A stretch of 58,978 nt of DNA from Gilliamella sp. Lep-s35 (GTDB taxonomy: Bacteria; Pseudomonadota; Gammaproteobacteria; Enterobacterales; Orbaceae), in contig NZ_WTEX01000015.1 of the NCBI RefSeq assembly GCF_009795845.1, forward strand, positions 1-58,978, given 5' to 3'. Shown in pieces: positions 17,254 to 29,400 of the stretch. The translations under genes were made by a program, and so were the position numbers. A model generated the notes under the pieces. That model did no database searches, had not been told where the DNA came from, and worked only from the letters and a program-made list of their open reading frames with translations. How positions within the stretch are numbered: position 1 is the stretch's first letter; each line of letters opens with the position of its first letter.

Positions 17254-18417
17254 ATGTCTATTATTAGAATGCAAGATCTTGATTTAAAAGGAAAGCGCTT
17301 ATTTATTCGCTCAGATCTTAATGTGCCAGTAAAAAATGGTAAGGTTACTTCGGATGCGCGTATTAAAGCATCATTACCTACTATTGAAGAAGCCATCAAA
17401 AAAGGCGCTAAAGTAATGGTTACTTCACATATTGGTCGCCCAACAGAAGGGGAATATAATCCTGAGTTTTCATTGCAACCTGTCGTTGATTACTTAAAAG
17501 AACATGTATCATTCCCTGTCCGTTTAGTAAAAGATTACCTTGATGGTGTGGATGTTAAAGAAGGTGAATTAGTAGTTCTTGAAAATGTCCGCTTTAATGT
17601 TGGTGAAGGTAAAGATGATGAAGCTTTATCAAAAAAATATGCAGCACTTTGTGATATCTATGTGATGGATGCGTTTGGTACTGCTCACCGAGCCCAAGCT
17701 TCTACTCATGGTGCAGGTAAATTTGCGCCAGTTGCTTGTGCAGGTCCATTATTAGCCGCTGAGCTTGATGCATTAGGTAAAGCTCTAGATAATCCTGCTC
17801 GCCCAATGGTTGCTATCGTTGCCGGTTCTAAAGTATCAACAAAATTAACTGTACTTGATTCTCTATCCAAAATTGCTGATCAAATTATTGTCGGTGGTGG
17901 TATTGCCAACACCTTTATTGCCGCAGAAGGCTATAATGTGGGTAAATCACTTTATGAAGCTGATTTAATCCCTGAAGCTAAAAAACTAATGGCTAATTGT
18001 GAAATCCCAGTTCCAACTGATGTACGTGTGGCAACTGAATTTAGTGAAACAGCAACCGCGACTGAGAAATCAGTTCAAGATGTTAAAGAAAATGAACAAA
18101 TTCTTGATTTAGGTGATAAATCAGCAGAAGTATTAGCAAATATTATCAAAAATGCTAAAACCATTTTATGGAATGGTCCAGTCGGTGTTTTTGAATTTCC
18201 TAATTTCCGTCGCGGTACTGAAATTGTTGCTAAAGCAATTGCAGATAGTGAAGGATTTTCAATTGCTGGTGGTGGTGATACCTTAGCTGCAATTGATCTA
18301 TTTGGTATTGAAGATAAAATTTCTTATATTTCAACTGGTGGTGGTGCTTTCCTTGAATTTGTTGAAGGTAAAAAACTACCTGCTGTTGCGATGTTAGAAG
18401 CTAGAGCAAAGGCGTAG
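17254..18417 (+). CDS. pgk: Phosphoglycerate kinase
   Basis: The 387-residue enzyme, the same length as E. coli Pgk, transfers phosphate from 1,3-bisphosphoglycerate to ADP in glycolysis. Visible are the substrate-binding [34 protein letters not shown], the AGSKVSTKL hinge motif and the nucleotide loop [13 protein letters not shown]. It precedes fbaA, as in E. coli and many relatives, but epd is absent upstream. An AGAGGAAG-type ribosome binding site precedes the ATG. Confidence 0.96.
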   Translation: MSIIRMQDLDLKGKRLFIRSDLNVPVKNGKVTSDARIKASLPTIEEAIKKGAKVMVTSHIGRPTEGEYNPEFSLQPVVDYLKEHVSFPVRLVKDYLDGVDVKEGELVVLENVRFNVGEGKDDEALSKKYAALCDIYVMDAFGTAHRAQASTHGAGKFAPVACAGPLLAAELDALGKALDNPARPMVAIVAGSKVSTKLTVLDSLSKIADQIIVGGGIANTFIAAEGYNVGKSLYEADLIPEAKKLMANCEIPVPTDVRVATEFSETATATEKSVQDVKENEQILDLGDKSAEVLANIIKNAKTILWNGPVGVFEFPNFRRGTEIVAKAIADSEGFSIAGGGDTLAAIDLFGIEDKISYISTGGGAFLEFVEGKKLPAVAMLEARAKA

Positions 18418-18431
18418 TATTTAAATTCAGT

Positions 18432-18465
18432 AAAAGGATGAGGCAATTGCTCATCCTTTAGTTTT
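18432..18465 (+). terminator. Hairpin between pgk and fbaA
   Basis: AAAGGATGAG (18433-18442) pairs with CTCATCCTTT (18450-18459) around a seven-base loop, followed by a short T tract. It can act as a partial terminator, giving different pgk and fbaA levels, or as an mRNA-stabilising 3' end. Confidence 0.7.
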
Positions 18466-18490
18466 TATAAATAAATTTATAGGTAATAAA

Positions 18491-19570
18491 ATGGTTACTA
18501 AGATTTCTGATGTTGTTAAACCTGGCGTAGTCACTGGTGATGATGTTCAAAAAGTATTTCAAATCGCTCGTGAAAATAATTTTGCAATACCTGCGGTTAA
18601 CTGTGTTGATACAAATACAATTAATGCTGTTATTGAAACCGCTGCAAAAGTAGGATCTCCTGTAATTGTTCAATTTTCTAATGGTGGTGCTCAATTTATT
18701 GCTGGCAAAGGCTTAAAATTAGAAGGCCAAGAATGTGCTGTCTTGGGTGCGATTTCTGGCGCAAAACATGTTCATCTTATGGCTGAAAAATATGGCGTTC
18801 CAGTGATTGTTCACACAGATCACTGTGCTAAAAAGTTACTTCCATGGGTCGATGGATTACTTGATGCAGGCGAAACTCATTTTGCAAAAACAGGTAAGCC
18901 ATTATTTTCATCTCATATGATTGACCTTTCAGAAGAGTCATTAAAAGATAACATTGATATCTGTTGTCAATATCTTGCTCGTATGTCAGCAATGAAAATG
19001 ACATTAGAATTAGAGTTAGGTTGTACTGGTGGTGAAGAAGATGGTGTTGATAACAGCCATATGGACAGCTCAGCACTTTATACTCAACCCGAAGATGTGG
19101 CTTATGCTTATGAACGTTTAAGCGCTATTAGTCCTCGTTTTACTATTGCTGCATCATTTGGTAATGTGCATGGTGTTTATAAACCAGGTAATGTTAAGTT
19201 AACACCAAAAATTTTAGATAACTCACAAAAATATGTATCTGAAAAATTTAATTTACCGGCTAAATCATTAAATTTTGTATTCCATGGTGGTTCAGGTTCA
19301 ACACCAGAAGAAATTGCTGAAGCAGTAAGTTATGGTGTAATCAAAATGAATATTGACACAGATACTCAATGGGCTAACTGGTCAGGTATTTTAGAATACT
19401 ACAAAGCAAATGAAGCATATCTACAAGGTCAATTAGGTAACCCTGAAGGTGCTGATGCGCCAAATAAAAAATACTATGATCCACGCGTATGGTTACGTAA
19501 AGGGCAAGATTCATTAATTGAGCGTTTAGAGCTAGCATTTAAAGAACTTAATGCAGTAAACGTTCTTTAA
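18491..19570 (+). CDS. fbaA: Fructose-bisphosphate aldolase, class II
   Basis: The 359-residue zinc-dependent aldolase (E. coli 359) cleaves fructose 1,6-bisphosphate into dihydroxyacetone phosphate and glyceraldehyde 3-phosphate. Zinc ligands are in VIVHTDHCAKK, ELGCTGGEEDGV, FGNVHGVY and FVFHGGSGS. It is the partner of pgk in a glycolytic pair and is closed by its own terminator before the ribosomal protein operon. Confidence 0.96.
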   Translation: MVTKISDVVKPGVVTGDDVQKVFQIARENNFAIPAVNCVDTNTINAVIETAAKVGSPVIVQFSNGGAQFIAGKGLKLEGQECAVLGAISGAKHVHLMAEKYGVPVIVHTDHCAKKLLPWVDGLLDAGETHFAKTGKPLFSSHMIDLSEESLKDNIDICCQYLARMSAMKMTLELELGCTGGEEDGVDNSHMDSSALYTQPEDVAYAYERLSAISPRFTIAASFGNVHGVYKPGNVKLTPKILDNSQKYVSEKFNLPAKSLNFVFHGGSGSTPEEIAEAVSYGVIKMNIDTDTQWANWSGILEYYKANEAYLQGQLGNPEGADAPNKKYYDPRVWLRKGQDSLIERLELAFKELNAVNVL

Positions 19571-19591
19571 TTTATTTAGTTAATTAAACTC

Positions 19592-19625
19592 AAAGCAGGG
19601 TTGTTGCTCTGCTTTTGATTTTTTC
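19592..19625 (+). terminator. Rho-independent terminator of fbaA
   Basis: AAAGCAG (19592-19598) pairs with CTGCTTT (19609-19615), followed by TGATTTTTTC. It isolates pgk-fbaA from the rplK promoter just downstream. Confidence 0.7.
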
Positions 19626-19640
19626 TATTTCAAATAAACC

Positions 19641-19669
19641 TTGCGTTTTTAATTGAATTATAGGATAAT
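19641..19669 (+). promoter_or_regulatory. Candidate sigma-70 promoter of rplKA
   Basis: TTGCGT (19641-19646) and GATAAT (19664-19669) are separated by 17 bases, about 90 bases upstream of rplK. It is the only clear -35/-10 pair between the fbaA terminator and rplK. Confidence 0.55.
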
Positions 19670-19756
19670 TTCGCCCTCATTTAACTTAGGGGAGCTGTCT
19701 ATTTATTAATAATAATTATTAATAGAGGCGTTTGCACCCGAGCAAAGGAAACTAAA

Positions 19757-20185
19757 ATGGCAAAAAAAGTACAAGCTTACATCAAGTTGCAAGTTGCAGC
19801 TGGTGCAGCAAATCCTAGTCCGCCAGTTGGTCCAGCTCTTGGTCAACATGGTGTTAATATCATGGAATTCTGTAAAGCATTCAATGCTAAAACAGAAAGC
19901 ATGGAAAAAGGTTTACCGATTCCTGTAGTAATTACAGTGTATTCTGATCGTTCATTCACTTTTGTAACTAAGACGCCTCCGGCTGCTGTTTTATTAAAGA
20001 AAGCGGCTAAAATTAAGTCTGGTTCTGGTGAGCCTAATAAGAAAAAAGTAGGTAAAGTAACGAGTGCTCAAATTCGCGAAATCGCTGAATTAAAAGCTGC
20101 AGATATGAATGGTGCTACCATTGAAACGATGATGCGTTCTATTGAAGGAACTGCTCGTTCAATGGGCTTGGAAGTGGAGGGTTAA
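19757..20185 (+). CDS. rplK: 50S ribosomal protein L11
   Basis: The 142-residue L11 (E. coli 142) has the N-terminal thiostrepton-site segment [19 protein letters not shown] and the C-terminal rRNA-binding domain ending [10 protein letters not shown]. It forms the GTPase-associated centre with 23S rRNA and is needed for RelA activation. It is first in rplKA, three bases before rplA. In E. coli secE and nusG precede it; here fbaA does. Confidence 0.97.
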   Translation: MAKKVQAYIKLQVAAGAANPSPPVGPALGQHGVNIMEFCKAFNAKTESMEKGLPIPVVITVYSDRSFTFVTKTPPAAVLLKKAAKIKSGSGEPNKKKVGKVTSAQIREIAELKAADMNGATIETMMRSIEGTARSMGLEVEG

Positions 20186-20188
20186 TTC

Positions 20189-20890
20189 ATGGCTAAATTA
20201 TCTAAAAAAGCTAAACTTATCCGCGAAAAAGTAAATGCAACTAAACAATATGAAATCAACGAAGCGATCGTTTTATTAAAAGAGTTAGCTACTGCTAAAT
20301 TTACTGAAAGCGTCGATGTTGCGGTTAATTTAGGTATTGATTCACGTAAATCAGATCAAAACGTTCGTGGCGCAATTGTACTTCCACATGGTACCGGTCG
20401 TAGTGTGCGCGTGGCTGTATTTACCCAAGGTGCAAATGCACAAGCAGCTAAAGAAGCAGGTGCTGAATTAGTGGGTATGGATGACCTTGCTGATCAAATT
20501 AAAAAAGGTGAAATGGATTTTGATGTTGTTATTGCATCGCCTGACGCTATGCGTGTTGTTGGTCAATTAGGGCAAATCTTAGGGCCTCGTGGTTTAATGC
20601 CAAACCCTAAAGTTGGTACAGTAACTCCTAATGTTGCTGAAGCTGTAAAAAATGCTAAAGCTGGTCAAATTCGTTACCGTAATGATAAAAATGGTATTAT
20701 CCATACTACTATTGGTAAAGCTGACTTTGATGCAGATAAGCTTAAAGAAAATTTAGAAGCATTACTAGTTGCATTGAAACGTGCAAAACCAGCATCTGCT
20801 AAAGGTGTATTTATTAAGAAAGTTAGCCTTTCTACTACAATGGGTGCTGGTGTTGCTATTGATCAAGCAACATTGAATGCAACTGTTTAA
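20189..20890 (+). CDS. rplA: 50S ribosomal protein L1
   Basis: The 233-residue L1 has the conserved [24 protein letters not shown] start of domain I and [18 protein letters not shown]. It builds the mobile L1 stalk at the E site and in E. coli represses its own rplKA mRNA by binding the leader. It is translationally close to rplK and followed by the L10 leader. Confidence 0.97.
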   Translation: MAKLSKKAKLIREKVNATKQYEINEAIVLLKELATAKFTESVDVAVNLGIDSRKSDQNVRGAIVLPHGTGRSVRVAVFTQGANAQAAKEAGAELVGMDDLADQIKKGEMDFDVVIASPDAMRVVGQLGQILGPRGLMPNPKVGTVTPNVAEAVKNAKAGQIRYRNDKNGIIHTTIGKADFDADKLKENLEALLVALKRAKPASAKGVFIKKVSLSTTMGAGVAIDQATLNATV

Positions 20891-20914
20891 TTATTTCATA
20901 ATTAAATAAAAAAA

Positions 20915-21110
20915 TCGGTTGGTGTCTGGCCTTAACCAGACCCCGTCCAAGACCGTAGGTGTGGTTGAAGTTTGACTGCTTAATTTTCCTACGTAGACGG
21001 TGACAGAGCCTGATAAGATATAATAGAAGGTTTCTGCTCATCGTGGTTGTGCTAGTTACGTTTGTAGCTAGTTAAAATAGGTCTAGGCTTTAGCCTAGTA
21101 TAATCCAGGA
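20915..21110 (+). ncRNA. Ribosomal protein L10 leader (autoregulatory mRNA element)
   Basis: The region between rplA and rplJ has the core of the L10 leader: GACCGTAGG (20951-20959) pairs with CCTACG and ACGG near 20988-21000, beside the conserved purine bulge. In related bacteria the L10-(L7/L12)4 complex binds here and blocks translation of rplJ and rplL. A second hairpin, CTAGGC/GCCTAG (21083-21098), sits just before the rplJ ribosome binding site. Boundaries are estimated. Confidence 0.8.
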
Positions 21111-21119
21111 GCAATACCA

Positions 21120-21617
21120 ATGGCACTAAATCTTCAAAATAAACAAGAAATTGTTGCTGAAGTTAACGAAATCGCCAAAGGTGCGCTATCTGCAGTTGTT
21201 GCGGATTCTCGTGGCGTTACTGTAGAAAAAATGACTGCATTACGTAAATCTGCTCGTGAAGCTGGTGTTTATATGCGTGTTGTTCGTAATACGCTATTAC
21301 GCCGTGTTGTTGAGGGTACTCAATACGAGTGTTTAAAAGATACGTTTGTTGGTCCAACTCTAATTGCATTTTCAAGTGAGCACCCTGGTGCTGCAGCGCG
21401 TCTTTTTAAAGCGTTTGCTAAAGAAAATGACAAATTTGAGATTAAAGCCGCAGCCTTTGAAGGTGAGTTGATTACTGCAGCGAACATTGATCGCTTAGCA
21501 ACATTGCCTACATATGAAGAAGCATTAGCTCGCTTGATGTCAACCATGAAAGAAGCCGCAGCAGGCAAATTGGTTCGTACTCTTGCAGCGGTTCGCGATC
21601 AAAAAGAAGCTGCTTAA
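21120..21617 (+). CDS. rplJ: 50S ribosomal protein L10
   Basis: The 165-residue L10 (E. coli 165) starts [19 protein letters not shown] and has the rRNA-binding globular domain followed by the C-terminal helix ([20 protein letters not shown]) that carries L7/L12 dimers. It is controlled through the leader immediately upstream and cotranscribed with rplL. Confidence 0.97.
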   Translation: MALNLQNKQEIVAEVNEIAKGALSAVVADSRGVTVEKMTALRKSAREAGVYMRVVRNTLLRRVVEGTQYECLKDTFVGPTLIAFSSEHPGAAARLFKAFAKENDKFEIKAAAFEGELITAANIDRLATLPTYEEALARLMSTMKEAAAGKLVRTLAAVRDQKEAA

Positions 21618-21675
21618 TTGGCAGTTTGGTTGTGAATTTTATTAATTAAAAAATGTAAATTTAGGAAACTATATT

Positions 21676-22044
21676 ATGTCTATCACTAAAGAACAAATTT
21701 TAGATGCAGTTGCTGAAATGTCTGTTATGGACGTTGTTGAACTTGTATCAATGATGGAAGAAAAATTTGGTGTTTCTGCAGCAGCAGCTGTTGCAGTTGC
21801 AGCAGCAGGTCCGGCTGAAGCAGCGGAAGAAAAAACTGAGTTTGATGTAATCTTAAAAGATGTTGGTGCTAACAAAGTAGCTGTTATCAAAGCAGTTCGT
21901 GGTGCAACTGGTCTTGGTCTTAAAGAAGCGAAAGATCTTGTTGAATCAGCTCCAGCGACAGTTAAAGAAGGCGTTAGTAAAGCTGATGCTGAAGAACTTA
22001 AAAAGGCGCTTGAAGAGTCAGGTGCAGTTGTTGAACTTAAATAA
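21676..22044 (+). CDS. rplL: 50S ribosomal protein L7/L12
   Basis: The 122-residue stalk protein has an N-terminal dimerisation domain ([20 protein letters not shown]), an Ala-rich hinge and the C-terminal factor-binding domain with [15 protein letters not shown]. It recruits elongation factors to the ribosome. It is the last gene before the attenuator that tunes rpoBC expression relative to the ribosomal proteins. Confidence 0.97.
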   Translation: MSITKEQILDAVAEMSVMDVVELVSMMEEKFGVSAAAAVAVAAAGPAEAAEEKTEFDVILKDVGANKVAVIKAVRGATGLGLKEAKDLVESAPATVKEGVSKADAEELKKALEESGAVVELK

Positions 22045-22066
22045 GTTTATCGACAACACAGTAAAT

Positions 22067-22094
22067 GGCTGGGGGTTTTACCTCCAGCCTTTTT
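22067..22094 (+). terminator. rplL-rpoB attenuator
   Basis: A nine-pair GC-rich stem GGCTGGGGG/CCTCCAGCC (one G-T pair) with a TTTTA loop is followed by TTTTT. It occupies the position of the E. coli attenuator that stops most transcripts between rplL and rpoB, letting a fraction through to RNA polymerase genes. Confidence 0.85.
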
Positions 22095-22208
22095 GCGCTG
22101 TAATAAGTTAAAGAATTTTATTTGAAGATTATCAATAAAAAGTAATAAAGAAATAGTATATTTATTAAGCCTAATCAATTGATATTTATAGATATTTTCG
22201 ATGAGGTG

Positions 22209-22241
22209 TCAGGTGTTATCAATTATCGATAGTATCCCTGA
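22209..22241 (+). other. Candidate mRNA-processing hairpin before rpoB
   Basis: TCAGG (22209-22213) pairs with CCTGA (22237-22241), and TATC with GATA inside, leaving asymmetric internal loops. E. coli has an RNase III-cleaved stem in the rplL-rpoB interval. This one is in the right place, but the match is by position and shape only. Confidence 0.35.
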
Positions 22242-22289
22242 TGAATATTTAATCATGCTAAAATAGCAGATAAGCAAGTTGAGGAACTA

Positions 22290-25200
22290 ATGGTTTACTC
22301 TTATACCGAGAAAAAACGAATTCGTAAGAATTTTGGTAAGCGTCCACAAGTCTTGGATATACCGTATCTTCTTTCTATTCAACTTGATTCGTTCCAGAAA
22401 TTTATTGAGCAAGATCCAGAAGGTCAATATGGCTTAGAAGCCGCTTTTCGTTCAATATTTCCGATAAAAAGTTATAGTGGTAGCGCTGAGTTACAATACG
22501 TAAGCTTTAAAATGGGCGAACCTGTGTTTGATGTTAAAGAATGTCAAATTAGAGGGATCACTTACTCAGCACCATTGCGCGTAAAATTACGTTTAGTTAT
22601 TTATGATAAAGAAGCACCAGAAGGAACCGTAAAAGATATTAAAGAGCAAGACGTCTACATGGGCGAAATTCCTTTAATGACAGATAATGGTACATTTGTA
22701 ATCAATGGTACTGAGCGCGTTATTGTTTCACAGTTACACCGTAGCCCTGGTGTGTTCTTTGATAGTGATAAAGGTAAAACGCACTCTTCTGGGAAAGTTT
22801 TATATAATGCTCGGATTATTCCTTATCGTGGCTCTTGGCTTGATTTTGAATTTGATCCTAAAGATAATCTTTTTGCTCGAATTGACCGTCGTCGTAAGCT
22901 TCCTGCAACAATTATTTTGCGTGCGCTAGGTTATGAAACTGAAGAAATTTTAGATATTTTCTTTGAGAAAACCAATTTTGAAATTGGTAAATCTAAATTA
23001 AAGATGGATCTTGTCCCTGAGCGTTTACGTGGTGATACAGCATTATTTGATATTGAATCAAAAGGTAAAATATATGCTGAAAAAGGCCGTCGTATTACAG
23101 CTCGTCATATTCGTGAATTAGAAAAAGATAAAGTTAGTAAAATTGATGTACCTGTTGAATATATTGTTAACAAAGTTCTTGCTAAAAATTATATTAATGA
23201 AGAAACTGGTGAAGTAATTGCTTTTGCCAATACACCAATCACATTAGAACTATTAGTTGAATTATCTAACGCTGGATATAAAAAAATAGAGACATTATTC
23301 ACTAATGATTTAGATCATGGTGCATTTATTTCTGAAACATTGAATGTTGATTCAACGCGAGATCGATTAGGTGCATTGGTTGAAATTTATCGTATGATGC
23401 GTCCTGGTGAGCCACCAACAAAAGAAGCAGCTGAAGCATTATTTGATAACTTATTCTTCTCTGATGAACGTTATGATTTATCAGCAGTTGGTCGAATGAA
23501 GTTTAACCGTTCTTTAGGTCGTGATGATATTGAAGGCGAAAGCGTCTTAACTAAAGATGATATCGTTGAGGTAATGAAGAAATTAATTGCTATTCGTAAT
23601 GGTCACGGTGAGGTCGATGATATTGATCACTTAGGTAATCGTCGTATCCGTAGCGTTGGTGAAATGGCAGAAAACCAATTCCGTATTGGTTTAGTTCGTG
23701 TTGAACGTGCTGTGAAAGAACGCCTTTCTTTAGGTGATCTTGATTCACTCATGCCACAAGATATGATTAATGCAAAACCAATTTCGGCTGCGATTCGTGA
23801 ATTCTTTGGTTCAAGTCAGCTATCTCAGTTTATGGATCAAAACAATCCATTATCTGAAATTACGCATAAACGTCGTATTTCTGCATTAGGTCCAGGCGGT
23901 TTAACTCGTGAACGAGCAGGATTTGAAGTTCGTGACGTACATCCTACCCATTATGGTCGTGTATGTCCAATTGAAACACCTGAAGGTCCAAACATTGGTT
24001 TGATAAACTCATTAGCTGTTTATGCTCGTACTAACGAATATGGTTTCTTAGAAACACCATATCGCCGAGTTATTGATGGTGTTGTTACTGATGAAATTAA
24101 TTACTTATCTGCGATTGATGAAAGTGAATTTGTCATTGCACAGGCTAACTCAAATCTTGATGAAAATGGTCGTTTTAAAGAAGATTTAGTAACTTGTCGT
24201 TTAAATGGTGAGTCGGGTTTATATAGTCCTGAACAAGTCCATTATATGGACGTATCAACGCAACAAATTGTATCTGTTGGTGCGTCATTAATTCCATTCT
24301 TGGAACATGACGATGCGAACCGTGCTTTGATGGGTGCAAACATGCAACGTCAAGCAGTTCCGACGTTAAAAGCGGAAAAACCATTTGTTGGTACCGGTAT
24401 GGAACGTGCGGTAGCGGTTGACTCAGGTGTAACAGCCGTTGCTCGTCGTGGTGGTACTGTTCAATATGTTGATGCGTCACGTATCGTAGTCAATGTAAAT
24501 GCTGATGAAATATATGCAGGTGAAACAGGGATTGATATTTATAACTTAACTAAATATACCCGTTCTAACCAAAATACCTGTATCAATCAAATTCCATGTG
24601 TGGAATTAGGCGAAAAAGTTGAACGTGGTGATGTACTTGCAGATGGTCCATCAACTGATTTAGGTGAACTTGCATTAGGTCAAAACATGCGCGTGGCATT
24701 TATGCCATGGAATGGCTATAACTTTGAGGATTCTATTTTAGTTTCTGAAAAAGTGGTACAAGACGACCGTTTTACCTCGATTCATATTCAAGAGTTATCT
24801 TGTATTTCTCGTGATACAAAATTAGGTGCAGAAGAAATTACGGCAGATATTCCAAATGTGGGCGAAGCAGCATTATCTAAACTTGATGAGTCAGGGATTG
24901 TATACATCGGTGCTGAAGTAAAAGGTGGCGATATTTTGGTTGGTAAAGTGACACCAAAAGGTGAAACTCAACTAACACCAGAAGAAAAGTTACTACGTGC
25001 TATTTTTGGTGAAAAAGCTTCTGATGTTAAAGATACTTCACTGCGTGTTCCAAATGGTGTTTCAGGTACGGTTATTGATGTTCAAGTCTTTACTCGCGAT
25101 GGTGTACAAAAAGATAAACGTGCACTAGAAATCGAAGAGATGCAGCTTAAACAAGCGCGAAAAGACTTAACAGAAGAACTAAAAATATTAGAAGCTGCTT

Positions 25201-26318
25201 TATTTGCTCGTATCCGTGATGTATTAATTTCAGGCGGAATTAAAGCAGATAAATTAGATGCATTACCTCGCGAAAAATGGTTAACAGTAGGTATTGCGAA
25301 TGAAGCTAAACAAGCTCAACTAGAACAGCTTGCTGAGCAATACGACGAAATCAAAGATGAGTTTAACAAAAAACTAGAAGCTAAACGTATGAAGATCACT
25401 CAAGGTGATGACTTACAACCTGGTGTGCTCAAAATTGTGAAAGTTTATTTAGCTGTTAAACGTCAAATTCAGCCAGGTGATAAGATGGCGGGTCGTCATG
25501 GTAACAAAGGGGTTATCTCTAAAATCAACCCAATTGAAGATATGCCATATGATGATAAAGGACGTCCAGTTGATATCGTATTGAATCCACTTGGTGTTCC
25601 GTCTCGTATGAATATCGGTCAGATTTTAGAAACTCACTTAGGTATGGCGGCAAAAGGTATTGGTCAGAAGATCGATGCAATGCTAAAAGAACAGCAAGAG
25701 TTAGCTAAATTACGTGATTTCATTCAAAAAGCGTATGATCTCGGTTTAGGCGCTGCTCAAAAAGTGAATGTGGCTGAGTTTACAGATCAAGAGGTCATGA
25801 CTTTAGCTCAAAACTTACGTAATGGTATGCCACTTGCTACGCCAGTATTTGATGGTGCTAAAGAGCAAGAAATTAAATCACTACTAGAACTTGGTGATTT
25901 ACCGACATCTGGACAAATTACCCTATATGACGGTCGTACAGGTGAACAATTTGAACGCCCAGTTACTGTAGGTTATATGTACATGCTTAAATTGAATCAC
26001 TTAGTTGATGATAAAATGCATGCTCGTTCTACTGGTTCATATAGTTTGGTTACTCAACAGCCATTGGGTGGTAAAGCTCAATTTGGTGGTCAACGTTTCG
26101 GTGAGATGGAAGTGTGGGCACTTGAAGCATATGGTGCTGCTTATACCTTACAAGAAATGTTAACGGTTAAATCAGATGATGTGAATGGCCGTACTAAAAT
26201 GTATAAAAATATTGTAGATGGTGATCATCGTATGGAACCTGCGATACCAGAATCATTTAATGTATTATTAAAAGAAATTCGTTCGTTAGGTATCAATATT
26301 GAGTTAGATGAAGAGTAA
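22290..26318 (+). CDS. rpoB: RNA polymerase beta subunit
   Basis: The 1342-residue subunit has exactly the E. coli length and starts [20 protein letters not shown]. The rifampicin-binding segment (about residues 505-535; [20 protein letters not shown] then [10 protein letters not shown]) is wild-type at the usual resistance positions (Asp516, His526 and Ser531 in E. coli numbering). The active-site [13 protein letters not shown] is intact. It forms the core catalytic cleft with RpoC and follows the attenuator. Confidence 0.98.
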   Translation: MVYSYTEKKRIRKNFGKRPQVLDIPYLLSIQLDSFQKFIEQDPEGQYGLEAAFRSIFPIKSYSGSAELQYVSFKMGEPVFDVKECQIRGITYSAPLRVKLRLVIYDKEAPEGTVKDIKEQDVYMGEIPLMTDNGTFVINGTERVIVSQLHRSPGVFFDSDKGKTHSSGKVLYNARIIPYRGSWLDFEFDPKDNLFARIDRRRKLPATIILRALGYETEEILDIFFEKTNFEIGKSKLKMDLVPERLRGDTALFDIESKGKIYAEKGRRITARHIRELEKDKVSKIDVPVEYIVNKVLAKNYINEETGEVIAFANTPITLELLVELSNAGYKKIETLFTNDLDHGAFISETLNVDSTRDRLGALVEIYRMMRPGEPPTKEAAEALFDNLFFSDERYDLSAVGRMKFNRSLGRDDIEGESVLTKDDIVEVMKKLIAIRNGHGEVDDIDHLGNRRIRSVGEMAENQFRIGLVRVERAVKERLSLGDLDSLMPQDMINAKPISAAIREFFGSSQLSQFMDQNNPLSEITHKRRISALGPGGLTRERAGFEVRDVHPTHYGRVCPIETPEGPNIGLINSLAVYARTNEYGFLETPYRRVIDGVVTDEINYLSAIDESEFVIAQANSNLDENGRFKEDLVTCRLNGESGLYSPEQVHYMDVSTQQIVSVGASLIPFLEHDDANRALMGANMQRQAVPTLKAEKPFVGTGMERAVAVDSGVTAVARRGGTVQYVDASRIVVNVNADEIYAGETGIDIYNLTKYTRSNQNTCINQIPCVELGEKVERGDVLADGPSTDLGELALGQNMRVAFMPWNGYNFEDSILVSEKVVQDDRFTSIHIQELSCISRDTKLGAEEITADIPNVGEAALSKLDESGIVYIGAEVKGGDILVGKVTPKGETQLTPEEKLLRAIFGEKASDVKDTSLRVPNGVSGTVIDVQVFTRDGVQKDKRALEIEEMQLKQARKDLTEELKILEAALFARIRDVLISGGIKADKLDALPREKWLTVGIANEAKQAQLEQLAEQYDEIKDEFNKKLEAKRMKITQGDDLQPGVLKIVKVYLAVKRQIQPGDKMAGRHGNKGVISKINPIEDMPYDDKGRPVDIVLNPLGVPSRMNIGQILETHLGMAAKGIGQKIDAMLKEQQELAKLRDFIQKAYDLGLGAAQKVNVAEFTDQEVMTLAQNLRNGMPLATPVFDGAKEQEIKSLLELGDLPTSGQITLYDGRTGEQFERPVTVGYMYMLKLNHLVDDKMHARSTGSYSLVTQQPLGGKAQFGGQRFGEMEVWALEAYGAAYTLQEMLTVKSDDVNGRTKMYKNIVDGDHRMEPAIPESFNVLLKEIRSLGINIELDEE

Positions 26319-26409
26319 ATTTTTACTAACTTAAATGATTTCTATTTATAGGGATAACTTATTAGCAATAATAAGTTATCTAATTGGTTTAACTCCATAG
26401 GAGTCAATT

Positions 26410-29400
26410 GTGAAAGACTTACTAAAGTTTCTAAAAGCACAAACAAAAACAGAAGATTTTGATGCTATCAAGATTGGTCTTGCCTCTCCTGATATGATTC
26501 GTTCATGGTCTTTTGGTGAAGTTAAAAAGCCTGAAACAATCAACTACCGTACTTTCAAACCAGAACGTGATGGATTGTTTTGTGCACGTATTTTTGGACC
26601 AGTAAAAGATTATGAATGTTTATGTGGGAAATATAAACGTTTAAAACACCGTGGTGTGATCTGTGAAAAATGTGGTGTTGAAGTTACTCAAGCTAAAGTA
26701 CGCCGTGAACGTATGGGGCACATTGAACTTGCATCACCAACAGCACATATTTGGTTTTTAAAATCATTACCATCTCGTATTGGTTTATTACTTGATATGC
26801 CACTTCGTGATATTGAGCGTGTTCTTTATTTTGAATCATTTATGGTTCTTGATGGGGGAATGACAAATCTTGAACGTGGTCAGATCTTAACTGAAGAACA
26901 ATATTTAGATGCGTTAGAAGAATTTGGTGATGAATTTGATGCTCGCATGGGCGCAGAAGCTATTCAAGAACTACTAAGAAATATTGATGTTCAAGCGGAA
27001 TGTGAAGCTTTACGTGATGAATTAGCAACGACTAATTCAGAAACTAAACGCAAAAAAATAACTAAACGTATTAAAATTATTGAAGCATTTATTCAGTCTG
27101 AAAATAAACCAGAATGGATGATTTTAAATGTATTACCGGTTCTGCCACCAGATTTACGTCCATTAGTTCCACTTGATGGAGGGCGTTTTGCAACGTCAGA
27201 TCTTAACGATCTTTATCGTCGAGTGATTAACCGTAATAACCGTCTAAAACGTTTATTAGACTTAGCAGCACCAGATATTATTGTACGTAATGAAAAACGT
27301 ATGTTACAAGAATCTGTCGATGCATTACTTGATAATGGTCGTCGAGGACGAGCTATTACTGGTTCAAACAAACGTCCATTAAAATCACTTGCCGATATGA
27401 TTAAAGGTAAGCAAGGTCGTTTCCGTCAAAACTTGTTAGGTAAACGTGTTGATTATTCTGGTCGTTCTGTTATTACCGTAGGTCCATACTTGCATTTGCA
27501 TCAGTGTGGTTTACCTAAGAAAATGGCATTAGAATTATTCAAACCATTTATTTATGGCAAATTAGAGCGCCGAGGCTTCGCTACTACAATTAAAGCAGCG
27601 AAAAAAATGGTTGAGCGTGAGGACGCAGTTGTTTGGGATATCTTAGATGAAGTTATTCGTGAACACCCAGTATTACTAAACCGTGCTCCAACATTACATA
27701 GATTAGGTATTCAAGCATTTGAACCGATTCTAATTGAAGGTAAAGCAATTCAATTGCACCCATTAGTTTGTGCGGCCTTTAACGCCGACTTCGATGGTGA
27801 CCAAATGGCGGTTCACGTTCCATTAACGCTAGAAGCTCAATTAGAAGCGCGTGCGTTGATGATGTCGACTAATAATATTCTTTCACCTGCGAGTGGTGAG
27901 CCTATCATCGTCCCTTCACAGGACGTGGTGTTAGGTCTTTACTATATGACTCGTGATAAAGTCAATGCGAAAGGTGAAGGCATGGTATTAACAGGTCCTA
28001 AAGAAGCAGAAAAACTGTATCGTTTAGGTCTAGTTGAATTGCATGCTAAAGTTAAAGTTCGTATTACCGAAAGTCAATGTAATAGCGTTGGTGAATGGGA
28101 AGAAACCACTTCACTTATTGATACAACAGTTGGTCGTGCAATTTTATGGTTAATCATGCCTAAAGGTATGAACTTCTCAGTTATCAATCAACCACTGGGT
28201 AAAAAAGCGATCTCTAAGATTTTAAATATCTGCTATCGCCAATTAGGTATGAAAGAAACGGTAATTCTAGCAGACCAAATTATGTATACTGGATTTGCAT
28301 ATGCTGCACGTTCAGGTGTATCGGTTGGTATTGATGATATGGAAATTCCGGCGAAGAAAATACAAATCATCAATGAAGCTGAAATTGAAGTTGCTGAAAT
28401 ACAAGAGCAGTTCCAATCAGGTTTAGTGACAGCTGGTGAACGTTATAACAAAGTTATCGATATCTGGGCGGCAGCCAATGAACGTGTTGCTAAAGCGATG
28501 ATGGATAACTTATCAACAGAAAAAGTTACCAACCGTGACGGTGAAGAAGAAGTACAATCTTCTTTCAACAGCATTTACATGATGGCCGATTCAGGTGCTC
28601 GAGGTTCGGCTGCTCAGATTCGTCAGTTAGCTGGTATGCGTGGTTTGATGGCAAAACCCGATGGTTCGATTATCGAAACACCAATTACGGCAAACTTCCG
28701 TGAAGGACTAAACGTACTACAGTACTTTATTTCTACTCATGGTGCGCGTAAAGGTCTTGCTGATACAGCTTTAAAAACAGCAAACTCAGGTTACTTAACC
28801 CGACGTCTAGTTGATGTTGCGCAAGATCTAGTGGTTATTGAAGATGACTGTGGCACTTTAGAAGGTGTTGTTATGACACCAGTTATTGAAGGTGGTGATG
28901 TTAAAGAACCACTTCGTGAGCGTGTATTAGGTCGAGTAACTGCTGAAGACGTATTAAAACCAGGCAGTGCGGATATCTTAATCCCACGAAACACGCTACT
29001 TGACGAGAGTAAATGTGACTTACTTGAAGCGGAATCAGTCGATAGTGTTAAAGTTCGTTCGGTTGTGTCGTGTGATACTGATTTTGGGGTTTGTGCGAAA
29101 TGTTATGGTCGTGATCTTGCTCGTGGTCACTTGGTTAATAAAGGTGAAGCAATTGGTGTTATTGCGGCTCAATCAATCGGTGAGCCAGGTACACAGTTAA
29201 CCATGCGTACGTTCCATATCGGTGGTGCGGCATCGCGAGCAGCAGCCGAGTCTAGCGTTCAAGTTAAAAACAAAGGTAGCATTAAATTAACTAATGCTAA
29301 ATTTGTGACTAACCCAGATAAAAAATTGGTTATCACCTCTCGTAATGCTGAGTTAACGATTATTGATGAACTTGGTCGAATGAAAGAAACCTATAAAGTT

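Noticed and set aside
21669-21890. Antisense ORF opposite rplL
   Set aside because: It is a shadow of the Ala-rich rplL codons, with no ribosome binding site or family; the same holds for other long antisense frames over rpoC, accA and the DUF4311 gene.
22290-26318. Rifampicin-resistance substitutions in rpoB
   Set aside because: The resistance-determining segment is identical to the sensitive E. coli sequence.
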